From Crotalaria pallida (Eukaryota; Streptophyta; Magnoliopsida; Fabales; Fabaceae): a stretch of DNA of 64,000 nucleotides. The notes beneath the pieces were generated by a model, which was given only the letters and a program-made list of their open reading frames with translations, did no database searches and was not told the origin of the DNA. The position numbers and the translations under genes were made by a program. Numbering within the stretch: position 1 is the stretch's first letter; every line of letters starts with the position of its first letter. The stretch is from contig CM075656.1 in NCBI GenBank assembly GCA_037953625.1, positions 79,813,001 to 79,877,000 on the forward strand. Direction: 5' to 3'. Positions 47,601 to 58,983 of this stretch are shown piece after piece.

Positions 47601-48296
47601 TACTAATCAGAATTGTTGCAATAATTACTAAAAATCAATTTTTATTTGTCTTTCATATAAATTTTATTTTTAATTTATAATGCCATTAATTACTTTTTTT
47701 TCAAAAACATTTTTATTCACTTTTTTTAAAAACGAATTTTTTAGTTTAAAAATATGCATACAAGAATGTTAATCAACTCCAATTTATCGACTCTTTCGTA
47801 AATAATAATATTAATTGACTCCTTCCAAAACAATTTTTTAACAAGAATGTTTACATTATTATATTTTATTTACACTTAAACATTATTCATATTAAAATTA
47901 TTCATAACTATTCAATAATAAATTAAAACTAATATTAGTTGTAACTTTATGAAATGTTTTATCGATACATTAAATTAATATTAATTGCAACTTTATGAAA
48001 TGTTTTATCGATTTCGTATTTCTCCCTTAATCGCATGGGGTTGGGGTCTAGTTGCCTGAAAATTTAAAAATAAAAAACAACAATAAGATTCGAATCCCAA
48101 ATCTCAATAATTAAATTAAGGTATAATGACCAATTATATTGCCACAAAGTATTGATAAAAATTTATTAAAAAAATATAAATATACATATTAAAAGAAAAT
48201 TAATTTTTATTTTGGCCCCTAAAATTTCATGGGCCCAGTATGATCAACTCTATGACCCTCCCCCTGGACCAGGCCTGGTTTGGGTCATTATAGATT

Positions 48297-49170
48297 TTGT
48301 ACCAAGGGTTCCTTGTACTTAATCCATACAACTCTCTACTTTTCTCTCATAGTGAATAATATTTATTTCTATTTGCCTACAGAGTTTTTTCCCTTCGAAC
48401 AACTCGAGGGTTTTTCCACGTAAATACTGGGTGTCATTTTTCTCTTCCTTTACTTTTCTTTTGATTCCCCAATTGAATTTCCATTATTTCTGTTGTGATT
48501 TTAACGTTTTTATGTTATGATCCTTATAAATTGGTATCTAGAGCCTTTTATTATTCAATTTGGATTCAATTATCTTGTCGTATCTCATTAAATTTGACAT
48601 TGAAATGCTTGATGACAAGATTATTTTTCTGATTTTATGAGTCCATATGAAAGTTGTTCTTACTAGAAACGGATTTAAAAAAACAAGGGTTGGGAAGGCT
48701 AAGAAGCCGCCCACTATGAGTGATGAACAGTGGAGTGGTTTGGATGAAAAGGGGTTGTCCGCTATTCAGCTTTGCTTTTCAAGATAGGTGTTACGTGAAA
48801 TTATCCATGAGGATACTGCTTTAAAGTTATGGTCAAAATTGGAGTTTTTGTATATGACAAAAAGCCTCGAGAACAAATTAAGTCTCAAAGAGCATTTATT
48901 TACACTTCATATGCAAAAAAGTACTTCTATTCAATCTGATCTTAATGAATTTAATTCACTTATCATTGATTTGGAGAATTTTGATGTTAAAATTGATGTT
49001 GAGGATAAATATGTTCTGTTAACTGTAACTCTACCACCCTTTCTCAAACACTTCAATTAATCATGTTGTAGGGTAATCATAATACTTTAGCTTGAGTGCA
49101 TTAAAGCTAATTAGTTATCAAAGTAAAAAAAAAAAAAATTGATTCTAAGGTCCATTTCAGAGAGCTAATG
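48297..49170 (+). mobile_element. Ty1/copia remnant, unit B
   Basis: Counterpart of 9640-10930. Preserves the LTR 3' part, the primer site TTGGTATCTAGAGC near 48533 and a gag fragment. The interior present in unit A after about 11000 is largely deleted here. Confidence 0.7.
48788..49060 (+). pseudogene. Ty1/copia gag fragment
   Basis: Open for 90 codons: the copia-type gag (UBN2) region with ALKLWSKLEFLYMTKSLENK, a DLNEFNSLIIDLEN helix and LPPFLKHF, then a stop. Upstream and downstream parts are frame-broken. The unit A copy is more damaged. Confidence 0.75.
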
Positions 49171-50165
49171 TGAGGGATTTGATAGTTATTAGGAAGGAAC
49201 ACTGATATTCACATAATACAAAAGCTACACTGGATCATATACATTTTGGTATTTGGGGACTCTCGTGTTCCTTATAATGAAGGACGTGATTATTTTTTTT
49301 TTAAATGTTTAGGTTTTTTTCGTTTTAGACGCAAAAATAAAGTTTTTCCCTTTTAAAAAGTAGAAGATCCTTTTTTCCACATGCATTCCGATAATGAAAT
49401 TGCACAGGTTTATATTTTGTTCAATTGTTAGATAACAGTTTTTTTTTTTTTTTTTACCTTCTTAATAAGTATCATTTCTTAGAAATAAAAAAAAAATATC
49501 ACTAGTTTTAACTCTTTCTTTTCTCAGAAACTTAAAAAAATATGTTTTTTTTTTATGATTTCAAATTATATTTAGTTTCTTAACAAGTAACAAATGCTTT
49601 TAAAATAATACTTGTTAGCATTTTATTTTTGTTTAATTGATAAGAGTATCTTTAATAATATTTTGGGCAATTGCAGATAAGAGTATCGTTAATTGTGAAG
49701 AAATAGGAGCTCTGAGCAATTACTACATAAAATTTACATATGATCAGAGGTAAAAAGTACATTTTTTAAAAAAATTGAGGTAAAAATTATATATATTGAG
49801 GTTTGTACCGAAAAAAACAAGTACAATACATTGAGGTGTATGCAATGATTGCATAGAGTAACTGTAGCACAGGTAAAATGGTCTCTCAAAAATCAATTAT
49901 ATGTCGGTCCATGACTTTTTTCAAAGACTTAATTAATACCTTCATAATCAAAATATTTAATTAATTGATTATTTAATATGATAAAAGTAATGAAATGTAG
50001 TTCACCAAAAGAAAAAAAAGTCATGAAATGTTGCTCAAGGTTGCATGATTAAAGATGCTTTTTGGATTGAACAATGACACACCAGAACGGAGAAGTAGCA
50101 TACGTAAATATGGAGAGTTTTTTCTTTTTTATCTGTACAACTAATTTCAATACTCAGCTTATTTT
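49171..50165. other. Non-coding duplicated backbone, unit B
   Basis: Matches 11880-12120 and 12640-13000 of unit A. Poly(T) runs at 49439-49456. No gene. Confidence 0.5.
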
Positions 50166-50590
50166 ATACTCCCTTATCCTATAAGATTTTTTTTATAGAT
50201 TTCAACTACATTGAAAAAGTTAGTTAATTTAATTAATATTATTAAAAATGTAAACATTTGATATACTCCCCTTCGGTCCTATTTGTAAGATTCTTTTGAG
50301 ATTTTTATTTTGGTCCTATTACCCCTTTTCAATTTTTAATAGCATTTAATTACTTCTTTCCACAAACACCCCTATAAAATCAACATTTTTTAAAGTTGCA
50401 ATAATAATTATAGGGATAGTTTTGAAAAAGTGTATCAAATTTTCACATTTTCAATGCTAGTAACAAATTTATTCACTCTCCTTGATGAGAGTGAAAAGCC
50501 CCTAAAGGGTCTTATAAATAGGACCTGAGTATTAGAAATCTAAAAAGTATTAAATAAATATGAGAGTCTTATAAATTAGGACAAAATAAA
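50166..50590. mobile_element. Nested Stowaway-type MITEs
   Basis: The outer pair TACTCCCTTATCCTATAAG and TCTTATAAATTAGGACAAA encloses an inner pair (50264-50530) ACTCCCCTTCGGTCCTATTT and AATAGGACCTGAGTAT. TA-rich junctions. Absent from unit A. Confidence 0.6.
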
Positions 50591-50608
50591 AATGTAAAAA
50601 ACGTCTTA

Positions 50609-50768
50609 TAGCCGAAGACTAATCCCTCTGAGACGTAGAGATCACCAAAGTGGATTTTACCTCTACCAACAAAGTCTTTTCCATGTCCACGGCAAGGATC
50701 GAACCCTTGACATTAGGCTTAAGGAACTCAGCTATCTACCAACTGTGCTGAGCTTTGTTGGTAGGGAC
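50609..50768 (-). mobile_element. tRNA-derived SINE
   Basis: Minus-strand A-box-like TAGCTGAGTTCC near 50728 and B box GGGTTCGATCC near 50697. Same family as 31542-31724. Target duplication not found. Confidence 0.6.
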
Positions 50769-51110
50769 GAAGTATTTCTATACCACTATATATTTGTTAA
50801 TAATCCCATGCACGGTTAGTTGTTCAGATTTCACTTTCATTAGACATGTACATTAAAATTAGGTCCATTCCATAGTACTTGGTGGAACCATCAAGCCACT
50901 CGTCTTTCTTTTTCTTCCATCAAACTAGAGCTAGTAAAATTGGCTATCTGGTTAGGTTTGGACGTTTTTAACTCGCTTCGACGAACCTCGTTCAATTAGG
51001 TTAAGAGCAAAAAGACCCAACATTAATTTGGGCTGCAAAAATATGCTCAAGCCTGCCTGAAGCGGGTAACTGGCCTATTTATTCAAGCCAGCCCGAAAAA
51101 CTTTTTATTT

Positions 51111-52117
51111 TGGGGATTAGTCTACAAACCGCACTTTTTTTTATAATATTCAAAGTACCCTCCTTTAAATCCTTCTTATATTCACTTCCTTTTCATTTCA
51201 CAAATCATACACCCCACACTCCTCCAACTTCAGAATCCGTCCATCTTTCACCTACAACTTCCAACCTTCTTCTTCCTCACTGTCGCCTCCGCCTCCGCCG
51301 CCACAAGTGGGAGTCCTTCCTTTAAGGTATGAACTTCCTCTTTCTCATTTCACGTTTCGTTTCTCTTTTTTCTTTTGTTGTTTCGTTTTCCTTTTCTCTT
51401 TTTATTTTCGTTTTTTTTATTTGTTTTTGTTTTGTTTATTTGATGTTTGTTTTGATTTAGGTTAGGTTTCGTTTCGTTTTGTTTTTGTTTTTCGTTTTTC
51501 GCTTGTTTATTTGGTGTTAGGTGTTGTTTTTGTTTCGTTTTTGTGTTGATTTTTCCCATTCGCCATTGTTGTGTTGATGTGTTTATTTGTTGTTGTTGTT
51601 GTTGCTGCTGCTGCTACGGTTGAATTTTATTTTATTTTGCTCACTCGTTAATTCTGACGAACCTGTGTCGGAAAATTGAAATTCCGACACATGGTTCTCG
51701 AAATTTTTTTTTTAAAAAAAAATTTAACAAATTTTTCCAATATACCCGTATTCCGACGTTCCGACACTGGTGTGTCGGATTTTTTCTAGAACGTAAAAAA
51801 AACGCACATTAAACAGAAGTTACCTTCAATAAGGAGCAGAGAAAGACCACCAGAACTCCTTTACGGATGAAGATGGGTAAAGCTTCTGAATTTCAATTAC
51901 TTTTTGCTTTAGAGAATGTCAGGGAGAGAGGGGTTTGTTACGTGGAACATGAAGAGATGCATGGAGTCATGAGATTTTCTTAAGGTAGAAGGTGGAAAGA
52001 TGATGGGATTTGGGATTTCTTTCCTTTTATTTTTTTTGAATGCTGAAGGACATAATAGACATTTTCCCATTAAAATGGGGTTTGGGAGATAATAGTGGAG
52101 TTTGTAAAGTAATCCCC
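51111..52117. mobile_element. TIR element with 8-bp target duplication and exon-like segment
   Basis: Ends TGGGGATTAG and TAATCCCC, each followed inward by CTACAAAC or its counterpart GTTTGTAAAGTA. Flanks TTTTATTT at 51103-51110 and 52118-52125 match exactly; unit A is uninterrupted near 29104. The 8-base duplication suggests hAT. Inside, a C-rich leader with a run of GCCTCCGCC-type triplets (51285-51304) precedes a GT donor at about 51328, resembling a captured promoter and first exon. No transposase. Confidence 0.65.
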
Positions 52118-52528
52118 TTTTATTTTTTTACATAAACTTGTAAACAACATGTAAAAATTGAAATAATGAGTAGTTATTATGCTGCAATATTTTTTCTTTA
52201 ATACCAATGCAGTGCACTGCATCAAACAAAACACCGTAAAATAAAAATGTTTTCGGTGCCCAATTCTTCCGGTCACGCTGCAAACCATAATATGTACACA
52301 GTACACACAGAACACAAGACACCTTTTTGGCCAAGCCAACATAGACATTATATTTCAATGCTGAAAAAAGTAGAAAGGCACATAATAAGGTTTTTTTTTT
52401 TTTTTTTTAAGCTAGATTCGTAAACACTTATTCGGCACGTAACTCTTATGTCAGCTAACATTTACAAGCATTACTTTATATTATTGTTGAGACTGGCATC
52501 AATGTAAAACTCTTTTATATTCTAATAA

Positions 52529-53028
52529 GGTTTAATTATGCCATAAATCTCTGAAGTTTAACGTATTTTTGTTAGATACCCTTATACTTTTTTTTAATGT
52601 TTGACTCTCTGAAGTTACTATTGGGTTTATCATATACTCCTACTACCAATTCTGCCAATTTTGATGACATGTAATATCAAAATCATAGTCAGACGCAGAA
52701 GGTTGATCACGTGGTGCTGCGTGATGTCACACGGGCGAAGACGACCTCTCTCTTCAATTCTTTTATTTATTTTTTATTTAACTAAAAATATAAAAATATT
52801 AAGTTTTTTAGTTTTTTAAATTAAAAAAAAAAATCTTCGCCCACGAGGCACCAAGTGTTCCTACGTTTGATCAGGATTCTGATGTTACATATCAGCAAAA
52901 TGGGCCGCAATTGGTAGTAGGGGCATATTACAGACTCAGAATTAACTTCGGAGAGTCAGACATTAAAAAAAATAAAGGTATCTGACAAAAGTACTCAAAA
53001 TTTCAGAAACTTGTGACATAATTAAGCC
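52529..53028. mobile_element. 500-bp MULE-type MITE with 9-bp target duplication
   Basis: Long inverted termini starting GGTTTAATTATG (right end reversed: GGCTTAATTATG) and over 100 bases of complementary arm. Exact 9-base duplications TTCTAATAA at 52520-52528 and 53029-53037; unit A shows the single site near 30131. Confidence 0.85.
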
Positions 53029-53037
53029 TTCTAATAA

Positions 53038-54512
53038 ATAAATAGTGTGAATGTTCCAACTACCGTAAAAGCAGACTAACCCTACAGTATTATACTTCAA
53101 CCGGTCCTTCGTACAAACCTTTCAAAAGTTTACCGGGAAATAAAAAAAGTTATTGTTATGATTATTAATGATATTCAAAAATTGATAATATTTGATTTTT
53201 TTTTTCAAAATTACTTATAAAATAATTATTGAAATTATAGAAAGTAATTAAATAAATATGAATATTTGTGAAAAAAATACTAAATACAATTAGAAATTGA
53301 AAAAGAAACTTATAAATAGGATAAAAAAGGATTTTGTTAACAAGTGCTCTAAGGGAACTTGTTAAGGTTGCTAGAAGTAGTAAAAATAATCATATATTGA
53401 CATTAATCACTCTCAAAAATATCAAAAAATACATATTTCTATGACAAAATATTACTTTTAGTTAACAAGTGCCCTTAAGGAACTAGACCACTTGTTAGCA
53501 TTTTCCTAAAAAATATTTTAAGATAATCTTTTTTTGAAATTTTTATTTTAATATTTTAAGATAATCTTAAACTAGGACAAGAGAGAGTAATTTACAAGTA
53601 ATTATTAGCTGATCGTGGATTATCATGTCATCCATAATCCAGGTCAATCATAATTTTTCAAATATTAAAATAAATTAAAAAAAATAAAAATTGATGGGTA
53701 GTTATTTATAGGATGTGTCAAATTATTATTAAGCTGGATTATGAATAATAATGTGATCACCAAGTAATAATTTCTCAGTACTGTATGAAATTTAAAGTCC
53801 GTCGTGCATGCTTTGTCATGACATAATAAAAAGTACTAATTAACATCTATTTATTTTTTATGTTAAGTAATTGATAATGAAACCAGTAATAATGTAATAT
53901 AGGAGTAACAAGTATTTTATTTAAATTATATACGGAAAATATGAGATATTGGATTTCCACAGTCCACACGTTCCCTCCAACAAATCTTGTCTCTTGAGAC
54001 AAATAGTAGTAATTACTTTTAACCAGTAAAAAATAAATGACATTTATTGATCTAAGTTACTTTTAATTCGACTTAATTTCTTTTGACTCGTAAAAAAGGA
54101 TACTTATTAATCTATGATAATAAGAGAAACAATAATGTTATTTATATATTTATATTTAATATTTAAGTCTAATATTTTATTTTAAGCAAAGAATAATGGG
54201 TCATTCAATTTATTTTTCTTATAATTTTTCATATCTTTACCTAAAATTGTAAGTATTAAATTTAAATGTTAGATATAAATAACCCAATAACATTAATGTA
54301 AGAGAAAAGTTAAATTATGATACTAATGCCATGATAAAGTTTCGTATAAAACCAATTACTTCCTCTGTTCATTATTAATTGTTCTTTTTTGATAAATTAC
54401 TTGTTTTTCTTTATATGTTGGTTTGAGGATTTCAAAAATGTAATAAATTTTATTTATCATGTTTGCGCCTATTTAATAGATATTGGTTTACGTAATTAGT
54501 GGAAAAAATTAA
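53038..54512. other. Non-coding backbone with a small MITE
   Basis: Partly matches 30145-30540. At 53336-53504 a small inverted-repeat MITE has ends GTTAACAAGTGCTC and, reversed, GCTAACAAGTGGTC, between ATTTT flanks. No gene. Confidence 0.5.
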
Positions 54513-55186
54513 TGATTTTTTTTATGAACAAAATTTTATTGAAAAGAGGACAAGAAGTACACAAACAGATACAAGAAATAAGGACCTAAAATTCTGAAAG
54601 TTAAGCAGCCCCTACACATTCTGGTGTGCTAAGGAAAATGCAACTAAATTTGCTTGCATTTTCAGTACCCCGACCCCAATTACAGAGAAAAAATACATTG
54701 CAGGGAGTTATTAAACTAATTGTATAGAGAATAAGAAAAGTGTTTACATGATGTCTTTAGCCAAGTCCATGATCTCCATTTTACCAAGTCTAAAACTTCT
54801 TCTTCATCTGTCATTTTGTTTTTGAAAATCAATTGGTTTCTTGCTAGCCACAATGACCAAATTGTTGAGAACCATAACACCTGCATCATGTCTTTTTCTT
54901 TACTGTTTTCTGCATTTTCTGCATGTAGTCCTCTAAATTGCCAAAAGAACTCTTTTCTTTGCACCTGAAGAGCTTATTGTAAACCCAAGCATTTTAAGCA
55001 TTTTCTCCATACTGTTGCAGCAAAATTGCATTCGAATAGCAAGTGGTCTGTTGATTCCGAATATAGGTTGCACCAATCACACAAAATATCATTATTTAAT
55101 AGAACTCCTCTAGGTTGTAAATTCTGTTTTGAGGGAATCTTGTCTAAAAATACTCTCCAAGAGAAGATTGCAATTCTGTTTGGAAT
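54513..55186 (-). mobile_element. LINE 3' fragment with zf-RVT domain
   Basis: The minus-strand frame from about 55185 to 54960 reads IFSWRVFLDKIPSKQNL, a CDWCNLYSESTDHLLFEC zinc-binding segment and VWRKCLKCLG: the reverse-transcriptase zinc-binding domain found at the end of plant LINE ORF2. A second segment (54716-54964) contains IWSLWLARNQLIFKN, the usual continuation; a frame interruption lies between. Poly(T) near 54514 marks the 3' tail. 5'-truncated, non-functional. Confidence 0.8.
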
Positions 55187-55187
55187 A

Positions 55188-55189
<2 letters not shown>

Positions 55190-55227
<38 letters not shown>
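55190..55227. repeat. (TA)n microsatellite
   Basis: About 19 TA units at the truncated edge of the LINE fragment. Confidence 0.95.
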
Positions 55228-55231
<4 letters not shown>

Positions 55232-55440
55232 TTTTTTTTAAAAGGAGTAACAATAAAATGTGTAACCCTTCAAATCATATCGGACAAAATGTGATAAGCG
55301 TTTTTGGCGGAAAAGTCATTATCACATGATTTAGCATTTTTAATTTAGCCATGTTAACATCGTGGCCATTGGATATGCGGGATTGCGGGTACATCACATG
55401 TGGTCATTGCCCCCATTTGCAGCTTGTTGGAGTTGAATAG
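55228..55440. other. Non-coding duplicated backbone, right edge of unit B
   Basis: Matches 32140-32365 closely; the last part of the duplicated block that can be followed by eye. Confidence 0.6.
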
Positions 55441-55681
55441 TAAAGAGAAACGTGATTTGTATTGATAATTCAGTAAGTTACAACTTGTACAGAGGCAGTA
55501 TATATGTACGAGTAATCAACAGCTATTGCTAAAACTAAGGATTTGATAACTATACAATAGATAGAGATGAGAACAGATATGATAACAACAACATGTGGTT
55601 AGCAAGGATAAAGATTAGAAAAACCGGTGCATGACTTAGTCTTCATGGGTATATTTTCATTATCACGTGAGTGCACCTACA
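55441..55681. mobile_element. 241-bp insertion, possible LTR fragment
   Basis: Interrupts a segment continuous in unit A (GTTGAATAGATGG near 32352), with AATAG-like sequence on both sides. Read in reverse it resembles a retroelement R/U5 end, but TG/CA ends are not clear. Confidence 0.35.
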
Positions 55682-57035
55682 AATAGATGGCGTAAATCCG
55701 GTGAGAATCTGGTGAAGAGCTTAGCTTAAGTTCAAATTATTTACTAGATTTTCTCAAAACTCTATTAATTTTTAAAATTTGGTGAAAAGTTTTAAGTTAA
55801 ATTTGTAAAATAAGATATTCAACTTAAAATTTTGTGGGTCCAATTTTTTATTTTTTTTTATTTTATAATATCCTAATAAACAGATAATAATAAGAAATAA
55901 ATAAATACATATGAATTATCAAAAAATAAATAAATATACATATGTTTTGGTCTTCAATTTATTAGTAATATATTTTTTGAGAAAATAAATGGTGCACCCA
56001 CGGTGTAAAGAATTTTTACACCATCAGTGTATCATCTACCATTCATGTGTTTATGGTTGTTGACTTTCAAATAAAAATAATACAAATGAACGATGAACTG
56101 ATAGTGTAAAAAACGTTATACAGTTAGTGCACATCCATTAATCAAATTTTTTTAATACATTGAAATCATAATTTAGTCAACTAAATATAAAAGTGGATGT
56201 GAGCTTGGATTTATCACGACCAAACAAGTTGCAGGCTTGATCCTCATATTTGCTAGATCCTAGACCAAAAAATATATATGACCCTTTAATTTAAGAAAAA
56301 TTAAATTAAAAAAATCAATTAAAAAAAATTATATTTACATTCAATTTCAAAAATAACAACGATCATATCAAACATATATATGTAATAATTAGAATTATTA
56401 GTCATTAGTTCAATTAACGAGTAATTAAAAAGAAATTAAAGATATTAAAAAAGTTGATTAGTTTTATTAGTAACATTGGAAATATCAATATTTGATAAGT
56501 CTTTTTAAAATTGTCGTATCATTATTATTAAAACTCAAAAAAGAGTTAAGTAAATATGAATGTTTGTGGAAAAAAATATTAATTGCAATTAAAATTTTAA
56601 GGGGTGCAACTGGATTTGATTAAAATTTATAATTAATCAATAACATTAAAATATATGATTTTATAATTGCATAAAAAAATTTAAGTTTAAATACCTAAAT
56701 AATGGTCCCCGTACGTAAATGACCTCTTTGAAATTAGTCGTTACAAAAAAATTGGGTTTTCGTCCCTACTTTTACATTTCGTTTTGGTTTTGGTCTCTAA
56801 TAAAAAACATGGATAGAAAATGCTGATACAACTAGCTTAACAAACAAGGCTAAAGTAAGTACCAAAACCAAAATGAAATATAAAAATAGAAACCAAAACC
56901 AAAATAGAATGTAATAGTAAAAACCAAAATGAATGTGAAAATAGTATTTTTCATCAATGTTACCAAAACCAAAACGAAATGTAAAAGTAGAAACCAAAAC
57001 CTAAAAAATTGTAGGGACTAATTTCAAAGAACTCA
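55682..57035. other. Non-coding stretch with family-2 MITE
   Basis: A MITE of the family at 31812-32120 lies at about 55985-56150 (GGTGCACCCACGGTGTA at its left end). The rest is AT-rich; the A-rich stretch 56740-57020 is low complexity. No gene. Confidence 0.5.
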
Positions 57036-57044
57036 ACATTTATA

Positions 57045-58423
57045 GACTAAACTTTCACTTTAGTCCCTCACTTTGTAAGGAGCTTTCATTTTAGTCCCTG
57101 ACTTTTCAATAATTCCTTTTTAGTCCCTCACTTTGAAAAAAGTTACTCACGTTAGTCCCTGACAACGTTTTCCGTTTATGAACGCTAACGTCGCCGTTAA
57201 CTTACAATATCGTATTTCATTTTAGTCTCTAACTTAAAATTTTTAATTCACTTTAGTCCCTCATTATATTATGTTTCATTTTAGTCCCTAACTTAAAAAT
57301 TTTAATTCACTTTAGTCCCTCACTATAATAACAATAATGTTTCTTTCTCTTTTCTCTTGTAGTGTGACTACCTTAAAAATATTGACCGTTCTTCTTGTTA
57401 TTCTGTAAACTAACTTTATAGTTTATATAAGCACTGACTCCAAACTTTGCACCTGAAGACATCAATAGGAAAGTTTCTTTCGGATGAACACTTCAAAGTA
57501 CATTATTTCATTATCCATATAACTAGTATGTTTTTACTCTAAACTCTTTAATGTTTTAGATTTTTTTATAAGTTCTTTAGTATTTTAGTTATCTATCCAT
57601 GTGTGAACTAATCGGAATCCTACGGACAACAAGTTAAGATATATGAAGGGTCTTTCATAATACAAAGCAGCGCCTCTGTTTGATAGACTTGTGTTTAACA
57701 ATGTATTTCATATTCACTTTACACTTATGAAATTTGCACATAGTTTGATTTCAAAACTCAAACATTGTTGTAGTAACAAAAAAAACACTAAAACATTGTT
57801 TGTATTGATAGACAAAACAAGCTCTAGGTGAACGAGTTCGTATCTTGCTATCAAGAGCTGCTCCTTTGCCTAGGCATGTGGAGGAATTTTTGAGGTATGA
57901 CGTTTGAATATCAAGCTAAACAAATTGGGGGAGTTTACAACATTTTGGTAATGACTCTTAAACACAGAACTCAATAGAATATTTTTGAATCAAAACTATT
58001 GATACCTTCAAATGCAAAGCTTGGAGTCAATGTTTATATAAACTATAAAGTTAGTTTACAGAATAGCAAGAAGAACATACGGTCAATACTTTTATGGTAG
58101 TCACACTACAAGAGAAAAGCGAAAGAAACATCATTGTTATTACAGTGAGGGACTAAAGTGAATTAAAATTTTTAAGTTAGGGGCTAAAATGAAACATGAT
58201 ATAATGAGGGACTAAAGTGAATTAAAAATTTTAAATTAGAGACTAAAATGAAATACGATATTGTAAGTTAACGGCAACGTTAACGTCCATAAACGGAAAA
58301 CGTTGTCAGGGACTAACGTGAGTAACTTTTTTCAAAGTGAGGGACTAAAAAGGAATTATTGAAAAGTCAGGTACTAAAATGAAAGCTCCTTACAAAGTGA
58401 GGGACTAAAGTGACAGTTTAGTC
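57045..58423. mobile_element. Non-autonomous MULE with 400-bp terminal inverted repeats
   Basis: The arms run 57045 to about 57460 and back from 58423 to about 58010, pairing nearly base for base (GACTAAACTTTCACTTTAGT on the left). Exact 9-base duplications ACATTTATA at 57036-57044 and 58424-58432 identify a Mutator-like element. No transposase. The 550-base middle contains a short coding-like segment that may be captured from a host gene. Confidence 0.9.
57818..57906 (+). other. Coding-like segment inside the MULE
   Basis: An open stretch reads QALGERVRILLSRAAPLPRH then VEEFLRYD before a stop, with codon use unlike the AT-rich surroundings and a GTATGA donor-like sequence at its right edge. 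It may be a captured host exon; origin unknown. Confidence 0.35.
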
Positions 58424-58432
58424 ACATTTATA

Positions 58433-58983
58433 AAGACTATTTTGGTATTTAATCTAAGTTGTTTTATGCTTAGACATTGTACTTTTGTGGAGATAAATAT
58501 ATCGCTTTTAATTTTTAAATACATTAAAAAATTAGTTAGAGTGAGTGAAAGAATCAAACTAATATTCGATTTCAAATTCTATTAACATTTTTTATGTCTT
58601 ATTTATAAAGTTTGATCAGAAGTTTCAATTTTGGAAAAATATATGAAATATTCATTTTCAATAACACTGAAAACATCAAAATTAAATTTCTATTTTGTCC
58701 AAATTTTTCAAAGAAAATCTTATAAAAAACACAAAAGGAACTATACTTAATGTTACAAAATAATAATCAAACTAAGTAATTTTACACAAAATTATGGAAA
58801 AAATTAAGTAAAGCGCATAATAAACGAGAGAATCGAACCACATACCTCCTACGACAGCAAAAACCACTCACTCACATGGAAAATCATGCAACAGAATGCT
58901 ATTAATATATTTATTTATATACAAAACTAGTTATAAATTTTTTTTTTGGGCTCCTATATCTTTTAGGCCCATGACGATCGATT
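58433..58983. other. Intergenic downstream of gene C
   Basis: AT-rich, no gene recognised. Confidence 0.4.

Larger units (their letters stand above)
45372..48285. mobile_element. 2.9-kb composite insertion with satellite and SINE
   Basis: Interrupts the copia remnant of unit B. Both sides carry GTTTGGGTCA (near 45361 and 48287), a likely target duplication of about 10 bases. It contains a SINE, a 200-bp satellite and AT-rich filler, with no transposase recognised. A possible Helitron 5' end, TCTATACTATATAATAG after A, lies at 46679, but no matching CTAG end was found. Confidence 0.5.
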
